Below are positions 52,757-64,000 of a stretch of 64,000 nucleotides of DNA, piece by piece (position 1 is the stretch's first letter; every line of letters begins with the position of its first letter). The notes under the pieces are model-generated. The model searched no databases and was not told where the DNA came from. It worked only from the letters and a program-made list of their open reading frames with translations. The position numbers and the translations under genes were made by a program. The stretch covers positions 8,181,001 to 8,245,000 of the forward strand of contig OX387197.1 in the NCBI GenBank assembly GCA_947561715.1. The letters run 5' to 3'. This DNA comes from Ascidia mentula (taxonomy: Eukaryota > Chordata > Ascidiacea > Phlebobranchia > Ascidiidae).

Positions 52757-55700
52757 TTAGGGAGGAAAATGCATTGGGAGCAGGGAATCAAAAACTGGGT
52801 CCGGGTGAACGGAAATCTCCAACCTCTCGTCCAACCATCTGTACAGCTTGGGCAACGCCACCTGCCGGTGAAAAAGATGAATTGTGTTCTTCCATGATCA
52901 ACAGTCTCAAAATAATTTGATTATAGTACAACGAACTATACTATTTTTGCCTAATCTGTAACAAATATTCACATCGTTTCAATACTCATCTGTAAGAAGA
53001 GTATAATTTCTACCCCAAACATAATACAAAAACAGTGCGCAAAGTAGGTTGCCGTGCCATTATGGACTTTCTGTCCCAACGACGAAATGTCACGAAAGGC
53101 CCAACCCAAGGAAATTCTCTCTGCAGACACTCGTTGTACTCGACCCGTGACGTCAACATCACGTCACGGTAATAAGAAGAGCGCCAAACGTCAGTTTTTA
53201 CTTTCGCAAATCTCTTTATCTAGCGATTATTTTGAGGAGCATCAGGGGCAGAACGCTCCCGAATTCCGACACTTCACTCTCCCAGAAGCTCCACACAAAC
53301 GTTACAGGTTTTTAGCGTTTGCTTCAGAAGGCAAGAGTCGCACGGTCTACTGAAAATCGCCGGTATTGGCCCATAATATGCCTTCGCATGCTTTTGTCGC
53401 CACAAACGACTAAAAACCGGTTAAGTGGGGTTTGTTTAAACTTTATATAGCGGTCAGTTCGTCCGTGACTGACCTTGTTTGCACATAATCAATCAAGATG
53501 CTGCCAGGCGTTATCGTGCAGAACTGGTGACCAGTACTGGGTTTACGGCGATAAGTGGAAAACCTCTAAAAAACTGACTTTTTTAGTTAGGGTTCTTGAG
53601 GCCATTTGCTTCCATGTTTTACCTCAAACAATTCTTGCAAACAATATGTAAAACAATTAGGAAAGAATTTCTAATGGCGATGTAAAGCGTGCTCACAAAT
53701 CATACTTATGTGTGTAACGAATCATGGGAGTTACATAAATAAGAATAGAACAAAAAAAAATTAAATCTGTTGGGACCATACAAGCAGCGAATTCGAAAAT
53801 CGCTAAAAGCCTTTCTAGAATTATTCACCAACCTTTCGTCGTGCGGCTGCACTCAGCCTGCTTAACGTCTGTGCAAGGGACAAAATTCAAACCACATCAA
53901 GGCGTCGGAACATTCCACACATTTTTGCCACGAACCTCTTGCAAAGTTGTCGCGGAGGCCGTTGTCAAGTTATAAATTCTGTGCGACATCACATAGCCAC
54001 GGGCCTAAACGGTTCAATTGCGCGCACGCCTAATTCAGCGTAACTGGAAACGTCAAAAGGCACAGTGACGTCACGGTGTCATTGGAACTCTCAACAACTT
54101 TCTATTTTCCGATGTGGGAGGGGCTTTTAAGCGCAAAAAGGCAACGAATTCTCACAGCGTTGTTATTTTGGTTCTGCAAACAACCACAGGTAAACATTCG
54201 CGTTGTTCACATGGGAAAATATTCGGCTGCTTACAAACCACGAATGCATTATGGGAAGATTTAACTGCAAAGAATTTTCACTTTTGGGCTTTTCGGGTGA
54301 ATCAAGTGTGAACATGTTGTCGTTTTGTTCAGAACTAACATTTTTCAGGTGTCGCGTACAATTTTCATAGTCGACATATTTCACAATTCGGACCTATACA
54401 CAAGTTATACCAGCCACCAATCTAATTTCAACCCAAGGCGCAAACGTAATTTCATAGGACACGATAATAGTTGGGTTTGAAAGGGACGGCGCCAGTCCAA
54501 ACAACGGTTTTAGCACGGCGTGAGATCAGCGAAATGCGTCACTTCACTAAGCCACGACCCCTGTGGGATGCGGCTTTCAATTACACGTGGGCTTAAACGT
54601 GTTTCGCATTAAATAGCATAAAATCCTATCGAGCCGACAAGATCTTACCGTGTCAACAGATGTCAGCTCGTCGAGATCGTTGATAAGTTTCGTGGCGAGA
54701 TGTTCCGTTATCAGCACCTGAAGCCACGATCCACGCGCAGCATAAGGGTTCCGCTCGTCAACGAACGCGCCCTCCACTCCTGGACAAGCATAAGCAAATA
54801 TTATGCAATAATAAAGCAACACGCACAGGTCAATATTTGTCAACTGCTATGTAGGTGGCTGGCCCTGTGGCGTACGCAGAAGCGTCGCGGCTACATTGAA
54901 GAGGTTATGATATGTATTAAGCCTGTGTTCAAAATTAATAAAATTGGAACAACGTGACCGTGGCTCATTTTATATTCATATAATCCTCCAGGGTTGCCAA
55001 CTATAGGGAGAATTCATTTTTTGTATCTAGCTCAGCATGGTATGGTTATATATGCTATTATGCTAGTAACTAGTAAATGGGGGGTCGCCAAAAACGCAAT
55101 AACGGAAATATGCAAAAATCAGACGGTTCGAACGGGTGTTTTGAGCAAGAAACCGATCATTAGCACTCGCGTCGATCTTGCTTTACCGTGAAAACTGCAT
55201 GGTTGCATTTCTCATATAAATGGATGTAATAAATCTTACGCACGAAGACATGTTGGCAGGAAGGTATATTTTGCTGCGCGTATACCTAAGATCAATGAAA
55301 CCGCAGCCGACCGAGCGTAAACACCCTGACAGCATGCGCTTAGTTCCAGCAAAGTGGACACATGCTTTTTGTTATTATGATGGAATGTCACACTCGGAAT
55401 GCTTATAATTTAGAAACCCATGCGAAACCAACTTAAGTACAGTATAACCGATAAAACACGAAGCTAAAGTTGATATAGAGCTCTCTTCATGATTATTATG
55501 AAGGTCAACGTACTTAAAACAGTGCCCTCCTAAATTATAACTTCTTTTAAATCTAACTGAGCAAAAACAAACTAAATGCCAAATACCCATGCGCTTCAAA
55601 CACTTGATTTTTCAAGATCATTTAAATCACGATTATTAGTTACTGGCAAGTTTTACATCGTAATCCGCCCGATCGAACCGCGTATCCAGTCTGTTTTGAT

Positions 55701-58230
55701 CGAAAAGGCGCACCCAGCCTGTTTACCTGTTGCAACAAACGTAATGGCCGTGTCGCCATTTACACTTTTAAACGTGAAGTGGCGACCGTGAAGGATCCTT
55801 CCTCTACAAGCGAGGGAGAGAAGGGTGGCGGCTTCTGGATTAAACTTCAAGTGGACGGCATCCAAGTTGCGCGTATACACGAAATCATGTCCCCCTTCTC
55901 CGTCATGCTGCCTGTCACTTTAAAATGGAACGTGGAAGTTTAAACCATTGAATTTTTTGACGTTCCCCAAAATGTCCCAAGCAGTAAAAGACTTGAAAAA
56001 GAGCACGATAGTCGAACTTACGAGTCATTTGACGTTGGTATTCGCTGCGTTTTCGCTTTTACGAGTCCTTCCAGAAACGCATCCTTGATTTGATTCGAAA
56101 CTAAAATTTAAAACACAATGTCAGCTTTCAGCCACACATTTAAGATACGCTGATAACATTCAATTACGTCTATGGTATACGAATCCTTGTTGTATTATAT
56201 TTGAAAAGTTGTACGTCTCACAGCAAAAATACATGTTTTTTTTAGTGTTTTACCCTTGTACACTTACCTTCTTGTGACAACATTGGTGGTCGGTGTATTT
56301 CATCTGTGTTTGCATACATAGGAGAATCTGATGAATCGATCCACGTACATTTGGCACTCACTCCACTCAAATTTGAGCCACTATTTTGAATGCCCTCATC
56401 AACCTTGTCCTGATGAAAAATAGTGTTTGTAAACATGAACTAAACAGTGGGTCTGTTTCAAGATATTCATTTTGTTGATAGTAATTTGTAAATATTTAAC
56501 TAGTTGTTGCCGTGAGATGTGTTTCAGTTATGTTTGCTTGTCTCTGAAATTGCCTGACCAATCCTGTGTGCGCCTTGTTGCAACTCACTTACCTTACAGC
56601 ACTAATGATGAACATGGCAGTGTTCGGAACGTTTTCGCCACTATGTTTAGCAAATTAGCTATGACTTTTCTATTTCATGTATTCAACTAAACATTCATTG
56701 CAAATGTTTTAACTTTTACCTGCAAGGATGGTTCAAGGTCAAATATTGTTTCTCCTCTTCTCATATCAGTGACAAGCCATGGTCCACCAGCTCTGAATAC
56801 ATTTTGCAAAAACAAATACGAAAATCCTTTACAGATCAAATAAACAGCTAATACATGGTCAAAAACCTTATTTTGTCATGGTCGTATTTTGGGTTTTATC
56901 ACAAACTTATTGTTAACTTACAATGAATTAGGAATGACTTTTAATAAAATATCACACTGAAAATATTTGTTCCACTTAATTTCTGTATCAAATATCACAG
57001 AAGGGGGATATCTCATATGGTCAAATGGATGTACACTTACAAAGGAATAGTTTTTAATAGCTCAACAACTCCAGGCCCATTCCATTGTTGGGCTGCCTTC
57101 AATTCTTCTGCGCATACTCCCACAACCTACAGAATAACAAGTTTTTTTTTACTGGCAGAAAGTCAGTATTAAGCATGATGGAATTCAATCTTGCCTGAAT
57201 GAAGGAAACAAATCCAGTAGGAGTGGTGATCATAGAAAGTTGTGGGTCATCTGTCATTAACATGTGTTGCAGACGTGAGTCACTGTTGTCAAGGGGGGCA
57301 TGCCATGAAACATGATCACCACTATACAAGGCATTTTCTACACATCAAATGTATAGGTATCATAACCATAAGATCAGGAATTTTACAATTTTAAAATTAG
57401 TTGTATTTCATCACCACTTGACTGCAGCCCTTGGGAAATTTTATTAAATCTACAGTTTATTGGCATAATCTCTTAAGTGACATTTGCTTATTAATGGACC
57501 TGACTGAAAGACATAGCGCGCTAATGCCTGGAGCAATTCAGCCGGCCAAGTGGGTGGTCCACCATCGCCAGCCTCTTTCTTCAGTCTCATGGTTAACTCA
57601 AATCCAAATCCACTGGGACCTCCATTGTTTGCAGTCCTGGGAATAGCAAAGCATGTAATTTCAACCTATTTCATAACTTCCCAGTAACCATAACAGTGGC
57701 TTAACTGGTAAAGTCATGTAAAGTAGACACAATCTTTTTACTCACGGGTGGACTCTTCCATCTCCATGTAAATCAGAAAAGCCAAAAGTAATGTAATGCC
57801 AATGCTCTGGTATGTTTCTGTTGGGGTCTCCCTTATTGTAGTACATGGAAACATAATCCAGAGGATCAGGGCCACCCAGCCTGAATAATAGATCTTTTTT
57901 TATATAATTTGTAAAGGAGGGCTATTGGATATTTCAATGGTACTTTAGTTGTGGCCCAGTTACATGCTAAAACAGTGCTAATAAATGTTTGATTACGATC
58001 TTTCAGCACACCATAATAATTATACAGAGCACACAAAAAAGTAAACAATTAACTCACCAGTATTTAATTACAGCAGTTACTTGAAGAGGGTTTTGTTGGT
58101 CTGGATAAACTCGTCGACATGCTTGATATATTGCACTTAAACCAGGCGGTGGGTTTGGCACCATGTTGTGTGAACTGTTTGGCAACCTGGGTGACTTTGC
58201 GTTCTCTTGAGAAACAAATATTCCAGCCAT
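52757..58230 (-). CDS. SUFU: Suppressor of fused (SUFU)
   Basis: Eleven exons (58058-58230, 57746-57880, 57500-57636, 57195-57337, 57041-57126, 56720-56792, 56268-56409, 56022-56100, 55727-55911, 54649-54779, 52757-52861) join in frame to 462 aa; human SUFU has 484. SUFU binds GLI/Ci transcription factors in the cytoplasm and nucleus and represses Hedgehog signalling. The N-terminal lobe shows GLSAIYQACRRVYPDQ, GGPSGFGFELT, SGDHVSWHAPLDNSDSR and GGPWLVTDMRRGETIF. The C-terminal lobe shows GSNLSGVSAKC, DAVHLKFN, RGRILHGRHFTFKSVNGD and VEGAFVDERNPYAARG. The C-terminus is recognisable but diverged (PDPVFDSLL). The disordered loop that in vertebrates carries the Ser342/Ser346 sites is short and lacks their context. 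Intron 4 has a GC donor (CAG/GCAAGA). The last intron (52862-54648) is the longest. Confidence 0.96.
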
Positions 58231-59652
58231 TGGCTAGGGACTTAAAACAGAACAATATGGTTCAATCCTGGAGCATTCCATTGTAGGATAAACCTGCAAC
58301 AAAGCATTATGTTTAATCAACTGTGTTAATCAGGCATAATCTCACTCAATATCCAACATAATTTCGTTGTTTTCAATAAGGCAGATAAAATAAAAGACTT
58401 ACTCAAAAAGTAAGCCATAACATAAAAGACACACTTGTTTTTAAAAAAGACACTACGCATGTACAATAATTGAAGTACACTGAACTAAATCTAAACAGTA
58501 GAACATGTCGCAAATCTGCGCTTACAGCGGAGATTCTTTCGTCACATACAGTTTCCATAGAAAACATCACACTATCCTACCCAGTACCTACTAACCTGCT
58601 CACTCACATTCGGTGAACAGCATCAACCGGTCCACTCAACTGTGTGCAACCAGGACACCAGAGCAGTGTTTTGCCAGACCACCCAAGACGAGCCTGCCGC
58701 AGAAGAAAGGCTGTGTTATGCGTCGATTCGCACGAAACGTGGGCTTAGTTACAAATAAACCCGAGCCTGCGCAGACATTTGTTTACTTTTTACAGGCGGC
58801 TCAAAATGAGATTAAAGCGCTGCGGAAACTTTTTCTGCGCACTTCACGCCTCGCTTGACTTGCTCAGTCCAACCCTTAATTGTCAGAGTGCGACCAAACT
58901 CAGCAATTCAGATTTTTCGTCGTTGGTAGTACCCACTGATTTATGACGGCTGAAAATGCATTGCGCCATGGAAAGGGGGGAACCAGACACGTAAATAGCT
59001 GCAATATGTCTTCGTATGCTCTATATGTCACTTTAAACGACTACGACAATAAAACATGACAAACGAATGTGCAAACCCAGTTTACTTCAAGATCCAGACA
59101 CGCCGGCGCCATCGGGCCACCGACATCGTTGATATTCCAAACTAAACTGGGCGCTTTTTGACAGTTTTCTTGTCTTTACATTCGTAACATCCCTTTCATA
59201 TATCGGTACACAGATGGAAAAATACAAAGAAAATGGCCTACTGTAATTTCCGGCTATAGTAGGCCTATTTTTCAAATCACTTTGGAGGAATTACGCACTA
59301 TGTACGGGATCTAAAGAGAAACTGAAGAACCGTAAAAAGTAGGTATTTCCTTACAGGGGCGTTTTCCGAACCACTTTTCCAGTCCGGATAGGTGCCACCC
59401 TAAAACACAGTTTTGACATTGGCGCCACCTTATGCCGAGTCAGTAATTAGGCGTTTCCTTATTAAAGTTGTCATGCGCACATAATTTGGTCACGGTTTCT
59501 TGGTCAGGGCTATTTTAAGGTGTTTTGTATACTGGTTGTACTTCGATCGACCAAATATTTCGATCTATGTCATAGATACCTGCACTTCTGCTGGTTTTGC
59601 GTTCACCGCTCGAATCAAGCAGGAGCGGAACCAGGAAGGGGGTCCGCTACAG
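58231..59652. other. SUFU upstream region
   Basis: The 5' flank of SUFU. TGTTTTAAG ends 11 bases before the ATG on the - strand and could be a splice or trans-splice acceptor. An open frame at 58613-58858 (+) has no support. Confidence 0.45.
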
Positions 59653-59890
59653 CAGTGATTCCCAACCTTTTTGTGGTTGCGTGCCACTTGGAGGAAAAAC
59701 AATTTAGACACGTAGGCCTACCACCTAGTTAAGTGTTACAAAGAAACCTAGGGGATGAAGTAGCAAACATATTGAGATTAGTTACGATTTTTGAAATTCG
59801 GACAATATGTGCTAATTACGGAAATGTGTTCGCGTACCACCTAGAATGTCGTCCACTAGTGGCACGCGTACAAGCGGTTGGGAAACACTG
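59653..59890. mobile_element. hAT-type MITE with 8-bp target duplication
   Basis: A 238-base element. Terminal inverted repeats start CAGTGATTCCCAACC (59653) and end GGTTGGGAAACACTG (59890), and further inward pairing is visible (GTGCCACTTG against TAGTGGCAC). CAGTG-TTCCCAACC ends are typical of hAT transposons. The flanks CGCTACAG (59645-59652) and CCCTACAG (59891-59898) match at 7 of 8 bases, as expected for a hAT target-site duplication. There is no transposase frame, so it is non-autonomous. Confidence 0.88.
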
Positions 59891-60365
59891 CCCTACAGTA
59901 TGTGATAGGAATAAAGAATACGATGCGTTGGCAGACAAATGGCATGCGTGCTTTTGTCTGGCACATGGCGATATCCTCGTCTAACACCCCAAATCGCCGT
60001 TAAAACTTTATAATGTGTTTTGATAACCATTCCCATACTGGAAAATTCTGGAGCATTAAGTCTGCGAATTACAAATCTGGGCCAATATCTTTTTTATGGG
60101 AACTTCTATATTTTAATGAACAAAACCCATATCAGAGATATAGAATGAATCAAGAACAATGTATAAGCCCTTATGAACTCCGAAAACATTTATGACAGAA
60201 TCTAGCGGACGATTTTCATAGCCGATGGAAGCGATGTCGGCAGTATCCAACAAACCTTCATACATTACACCATGACGCAGTAATATTTCATGCAATGGCA
60301 TGATAGGCAGGATCGCCCCACTGCGCAGGTCCTTGCTTGGCGATCACAGCTAACGTATCGCGATT

Positions 60366-60667
60366 ATGAGGTTTTCAGGCTTGGCAGCCCAGGCAATGCA
60401 GCCCACCTGGATCAGCCACTTTTTTCTTTGAAGGTTGCCTGGCAAGTTGTGCGCTTGCGCACCAGTGTACCTTGGCCACAATATACCCCGTGAAACCACT
60501 GAGCTCCTGTAGCTCAGTTGGTAGAGCGTTGGGCCTGGTTAGCCCAGGGTCGTGAGTTCAAACCTCACCGGGAGCTTGATTTTTCAAATCTTGCTTCGAC
60601 TTGTCAGGAAAAAGTGGCTGATCCAGCTGGGCTGCATTGCCTGGGCTGCCAAGCCTGAAAACCTCAT
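60366..60667. repeat. Fold-back repeat enclosing a tRNA-like gene
   Basis: Arms at 60366-60424 and 60609-60667 (59 bases each) are reverse complements with a single mismatch. The 184-base spacer contains the tRNA-like sequence at 60503-60575. No target duplication was recognised. Confidence 0.95.
60503..60575 (+). tRNA. tRNA-like gene, isotype uncertain
   Basis: A cloverleaf can be drawn: acceptor GCTCCTG with CGGGAGC (one G-T pair), D arm GCTC/GAGC with an AGTTGGTA loop, anticodon stem TGGGC/GCCCA with loop CTGGTTA (anticodon GGT, formally Thr), and T arm GTGAG/CTCAC with loop TTCAAAC. A and B boxes (TAGCTCAGTTGG, GTTCAAACC) look intact for RNA polymerase III. One extra base lies between the D and anticodon arms, and GGT is rare for eukaryotic tRNA-Thr. 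It may be a tRNA pseudogene or the head of a tRNA-derived SINE, within the fold-back repeat. Confidence 0.55.
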
Positions 60668-62476
60668 GTACATTACACCATTTCATTGTTGTAACATTTT
60701 TGAGATTTATTACACATATAGGCCTACATTTTTGCTGAAGGAACTAATAGCAATGACAAAATCCGCGTGTGACGCATGGCTCTCTTCTCGTTTAGTGTCC
60801 AAAATCACTATACTGCGTCAAATTGTGTAGGCCTATTTGCCTTAAAGCTTCGCTCTAACATGGAAATAGGTTCCACAAAAGGGTAAAGCAAAACTAAACT
60901 AAACCTATCTGCAACGAAAAAACTATCTGCTCAAAGGTTTTTCGAATTTTGTATCGTAACCGACCACTCCAAGAGAGATTTTTGGATCCGCCTGAAAGAG
61001 ACTTTTATTTCTCATCTTTGGGATGAGAAAGGATTATTAAGGGTTAAAGTTCATCGTCATGTGCACTGTCAAAATCTGCGTCACATTGACCACAAATAGA
61101 TTGGAAGCATTCTTTTTGTCGGTGACAGGGTACCAAAATAGGAAGAAAAAAGTGCTGTAGTACAATGCATTCGGAACTTGCAAATGAGCAATTCATCTTG
61201 ATCGGTGATGTGTTAAATTTGTAAAAAGGAACACAAAGGACGAAACTTCCAAGATTGGAAGCATGGAACGGTAAATAGACAATGTTCAATTTCCTGTCCA
61301 GCGACAGACGGAGTAGCACCTGGAGATGGTGTGGTGCCGCCCTCTTTTGTTTTCAGTATTAGTCCAACACAGCGAAAGTTCTTAGCTATCTGTGGTGGCC
61401 GATTAATATCCTTGCACCAAACGCCGAAACTGTCAAAACGTTGATTTGGGTGAGGAATTCATGTTAAACACAAATCTTACCTAGGGTTTTGCTGTGAAGA
61501 CGTTATATTCAGCCAAATGGTAGTGGAAGAGATATCTGAAGAAAAAAAATCATGTGTGATGGGGATAAACAATTTGTAAAAGTATTTTGACAACACCTAA
61601 TTGTGACGCAAAAATGTGAATTTCAATCTATGTCAAGTATATAGGAGACCGGAGATATCTCGGACAAGGTATTTTACAATTAGGTGTTGTCAAAACACTT
61701 TTACAAATGGATAGGATGTTTTTAATATTAAATCATGTCTGCTTAGAAAATTATAATCGAAAACGTCAATTTATCAAAAAAAGAAACCAAGATTTTTAGC
61801 TTGTATGTGTAAGGTTATAGCCTATAAACAGGACTGTTGCAGTATAGCCTAATTGTATTTATGCAATTGTACGTATTCTTGGTTGACTAACGTCCAGCAA
61901 TACGGTCATATTTTTGCAATTTTTATGTCGTCAGGTGGCCAGGTATACTTCAAAGCAAAAAATGGCGAAAAGACAACACTTTTTGAGTTTTAGGCTACAC
62001 TGTTAGTTCATAGAAGAGAATAAACAGAGGCTATAGATGAAATGATCGAATTTTGGCAGAGAAAAAGAGCTCCAAAGTTTAAAATTCATTTGTTGGCCAG
62101 CAGATCCATGATAACAAAATAAAATTTAGGAATGTGGTTCAAAAACATGAGAAACTTTCAAAAAACCGTCCTCGCGATCCCCAATCTCCCCAAACCAAAA
62201 AATAATTCACATTTATAAGAGGTCAACATTTAAGTCAAACAGGTAAGGGAGAAAATGTCCCGAGAAGAGTGGACGTGCAAGTGAGTTTCCATGTTGCAAT
62301 ATTCGACATTACCTCTATATTAACATCGTAATCACTCAGCTGGCTTGCAGCCATTGTAGCTGCGCGTGTGACGTCACAGTCCATTGTTACGTTTAACGCT
62401 CAACGCTTTTTTGGTAATCAGTGCGTAATGTCCGACCAACTACGCAGTGCTGCCAAAAGCGACGCCAGGAAACGTG
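60668..62476. other. Intergenic with a fold-back element
   Basis: No gene is supported. It contains the inverted repeat at 61572-61708, listed separately. The rest is AT-rich. Confidence 0.45.
61572..61708. repeat. Short fold-back (MITE-like) element
   Basis: Inverted arms at 61572-61604 and 61676-61708 (33 bases, one mismatch; outer ends ATTTGTAAAAGT, inner core GACAACACCTAATTGT) flank a spacer of about 70 bases. The size fits a small non-autonomous DNA element. No clear target duplication was seen. Confidence 0.88.
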
Positions 62477-63108
62477 TTACAGCCAGTATTGTTGAGTAAA
62501 CATTTCAGCATACCCAAATTGTATCTTTTGCGATGGACAAGTGTTCTGCTCGTACAGATTATACTTCAAATACTTACTTTCCTCACGAAAAACTGAGGAA
62601 ATGTAGTTGAGCATCAGACTGTAGTCCACTTCATTGTTGACGTCAGCCATGTATCCATCAGTAAATGATCTACATTTTCTCCATGCTTTGTAGAATGTTA
62701 ACCCATCAAGGGTCTGTGAAAGTTCCGATTCTACTGTAGTTTCTATCATCTCGATGCAGCGATTTCCTCTGAGAAACCCAGCACATGCTTTGCAAAAAAA
62801 TTCTTGTAAATGTTGATTATTTTTCTAAGACAAATCAGAAACTTGATGAACCTCATGAATATTTTTCTTCCGTCACACAACTGCAGATGCATAAAGCGAA
62901 AATAACTGCAGTCTAGCGAGAACATTAGGCGTGGCCTTTTTATGTTAGAGGGGCCTAAAAAATTCTACTTACGTCTTGTAACAGCTGCTGCTGTCGCGTC
63001 GGCCTGTCGTTTATATCTATTTAAAGTATCGCCACGGTTCCATAAAGCGAAAAGCGTTCCTAACGCAGCAAAGATGGTCAAACCAACAACAAACTTGGTT
63101 TTGGACAT
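62477..63108 (-). CDS. Small membrane-anchored protein, unknown
   Basis: Two exons are proposed. Exon 62973-63108 encodes an N-terminal anchor: MSKTK, then a hydrophobic run of about 17 residues (FVVGLTIFAALGTLFAL), then a basic polar stretch. Exon 2 starts at 62766, joins in phase, and reads through RNRCIEMIETTVE, FYKAWRKC and DYSLMLNYISSVFREE. It may end at a donor at 62577 (GAGGAAA/GTAAGT) with a further exon I could not find, or continue to a stop at 62477. I do not recognise the family. A short N-terminal anchor with few Cys could fit a mitochondrial inner-membrane or ER protein. The 3' end is uncertain. Confidence 0.5.
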
Positions 63109-63579
63109 TTTCTAAAGAAACTCTGCCTTCGGTGGCACACAGCGATATAAACTCATGAAGACTCCTCGACTAGATTTTAGTGAGACTACTACGTCAAGCC
63201 CCCGAGGCTATTTGAAGTAAAGGACACTGATATGCGTTGGCTAAGTAGTTGAAATGATAAACACGGTAGTTGGCTTGTGATGCCTTAATACGGAACAAGT
63301 TGACGCACTCCAAACAAAACCTTTGCGGTCGTTGTACATCAGGGCTTCTTCAAACTTCTTTGTTATAAAACTCTGCACTGGGGAATTTATATTCGACCCA
63401 AATTGAAAAAAAATTTTCCATTCCAGGTAAGCTAAAAAAGGTGAAAATAAAAAAAATTCCTTACAAATGCTAACTTGTTGTGGGCCACAAATGGGTTAAG
63501 GCCCTACATTCGAGAATTAATGTTGTAAACGCCACCAGAAACTATATCACTTGAGACAATGAGTAAAAGAAAAAATAAA

Positions 63580-63585
63580 TTTATT
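63580..63585 (-). terminator. Poly(A) signal of the 3'-edge gene
   Basis: AATAAA on the minus strand, about 43 bases after the stop of the acidic protein at 63628. The close spacing makes it convincing. Confidence 0.7.
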
Positions 63586-63627
63586 ACACAAAAAGGCAAC
63601 AAATGGTAAAAACAAAAGACAGGCTGG

Positions 63628-64000
63628 TCAACTGGGGTTTGGGTCTAAATTTAAAACAGAATTCATGAAATCAAGTTCATCTGGAGAAATTTGTACATCG
63701 TCGAAATCAGAAACACTGCTTAAATCAAGTATATCAGATACGTCATGGAAACCATTGAAAAATTGGTCATGTAGCATAGGATTGGCGCAGCTATCCATGC
63801 ATTCATTATTTGGTGATGAGATCACTTGGTTCGGGACTGATTGCTTCAAATATGAAAGATTTTTGCAAGTTTCAGCGATATGTTGGCTATTAGAGGTTGG
63901 AACATCAGCATCTCGTTCCCGTTCATCACTGTCCTGGCTGTCACCTCTACTTCTGTACCCCGAGTCACAATCATCACTTTCTTGCAAAGTCTTCGCTTTA
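63628..64000 (-). CDS. 3' end of an acidic Ser/Asp-rich protein (partial)
   Basis: An open frame runs in from the window edge and ends at 63628, so the N-terminal part lies outside. The visible 124 or so residues are rich in Ser, Asp and Asn (DDCDSGYRSRGDSQDSDERE, then SDILDLSSVSDFDDVQ). They end in an acidic amphipathic stretch, ISPDELDFMNSVLNLDPNPS. This composition suits a transcriptional activation domain, but I do not recognise the protein. A poly(A) signal follows closely on the same strand. Confidence 0.6.
   Translation of the reverse strand, partial: KAKTLQESDDCDSGYRSRGDSQDSDERERDADVPTSNSQHIAETCKNLSYLKQSVPNQVISSPNNECMDSCANPMLHDQFFNGFHDVSDILDLSSVSDFDDVQISPDELDFMNSVLNLDPNPS

Noticed and set aside
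53054..53353. 99-residue + strand frame inside the last SUFU intron
   Set aside because: Coding-like length, but I found no homology or splice partners; not enough to call a gene.
58613..58858. 81-residue + strand frame upstream of SUFU
   Set aside because: No recognisable family and no splice context; likely chance.

Overview
This window is animal nuclear DNA, most likely from a tunicate (ascidian). The genes are split by short GT-AG (and a few GC-AG) introns, are packed a few hundred to a few thousand bases apart on both strands, and include chordate-type genes (a cannabinoid/S1P-like receptor, SUFU, homologues of human C1orf198 and KIAA2026). Several start codons sit just after a splice-acceptor-like AG, as expected where 5' ends are trans-spliced. 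The species is inferred from gene content and architecture, not proven.

Layout. 1-2121: upstream DNA with two TATA-like core promoters. 2122-9227 and 10205-18993 (+): two tandem paralogues encoding large secreted proteins with a signal peptide, a trefoil-like cysteine module, 28 thrombospondin type-1 repeats (TSR), a C-terminal Cys-doublet module and a basic tail. They match repeat by repeat and are the most unusual content here. 20407-22812 (-): C1orf198 homologue. 24440-27242 (+): translation factor eIF2A. 28298-28848: a minisatellite built around a short palindrome. 30037-30798 (+): TSR3, an 18S rRNA aminocarboxypropyl transferase. 30986-31846 (+): a twin-CX9C protein resembling NDUFS5. 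31897-33603 (-): SLC35B3, a PAPS transporter, convergent with the previous gene and carrying a near-perfect palindrome in an intron. 36705-42178 (+): class A GPCR of the cannabinoid/lysophospholipid type. 45040-51250 (-): homologue of KIAA2026 with a bromodomain-like N-terminus. 52757-58230 (-): SUFU, a Hedgehog pathway repressor. 59653-59890: a hAT-type MITE. 60366-60667: a fold-back repeat enclosing a tRNA-like gene. 61572-61708: another fold-back element. 62477-63108 (-): a small membrane-anchored protein. 63628-64000 (-): the 3' end of an acidic, Ser/Asp-rich protein that runs off the window.

The genes do not form one pathway. Two neighbourhoods deserve attention: the trefoil/TSR tandem pair, and the TSR3/CX9C/SLC35B3 cluster, where two same-strand genes are close enough for an operon and the third converges within 50 bases. 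Exon structures for eight genes were worked out by hand from splice sites and reading-phase continuity. They close exactly in frame for C1orf198, eIF2A, TSR3, the CX9C gene, SLC35B3, the GPCR, KIAA2026 and SUFU. Exon ends in the two TSR genes were checked only in part.
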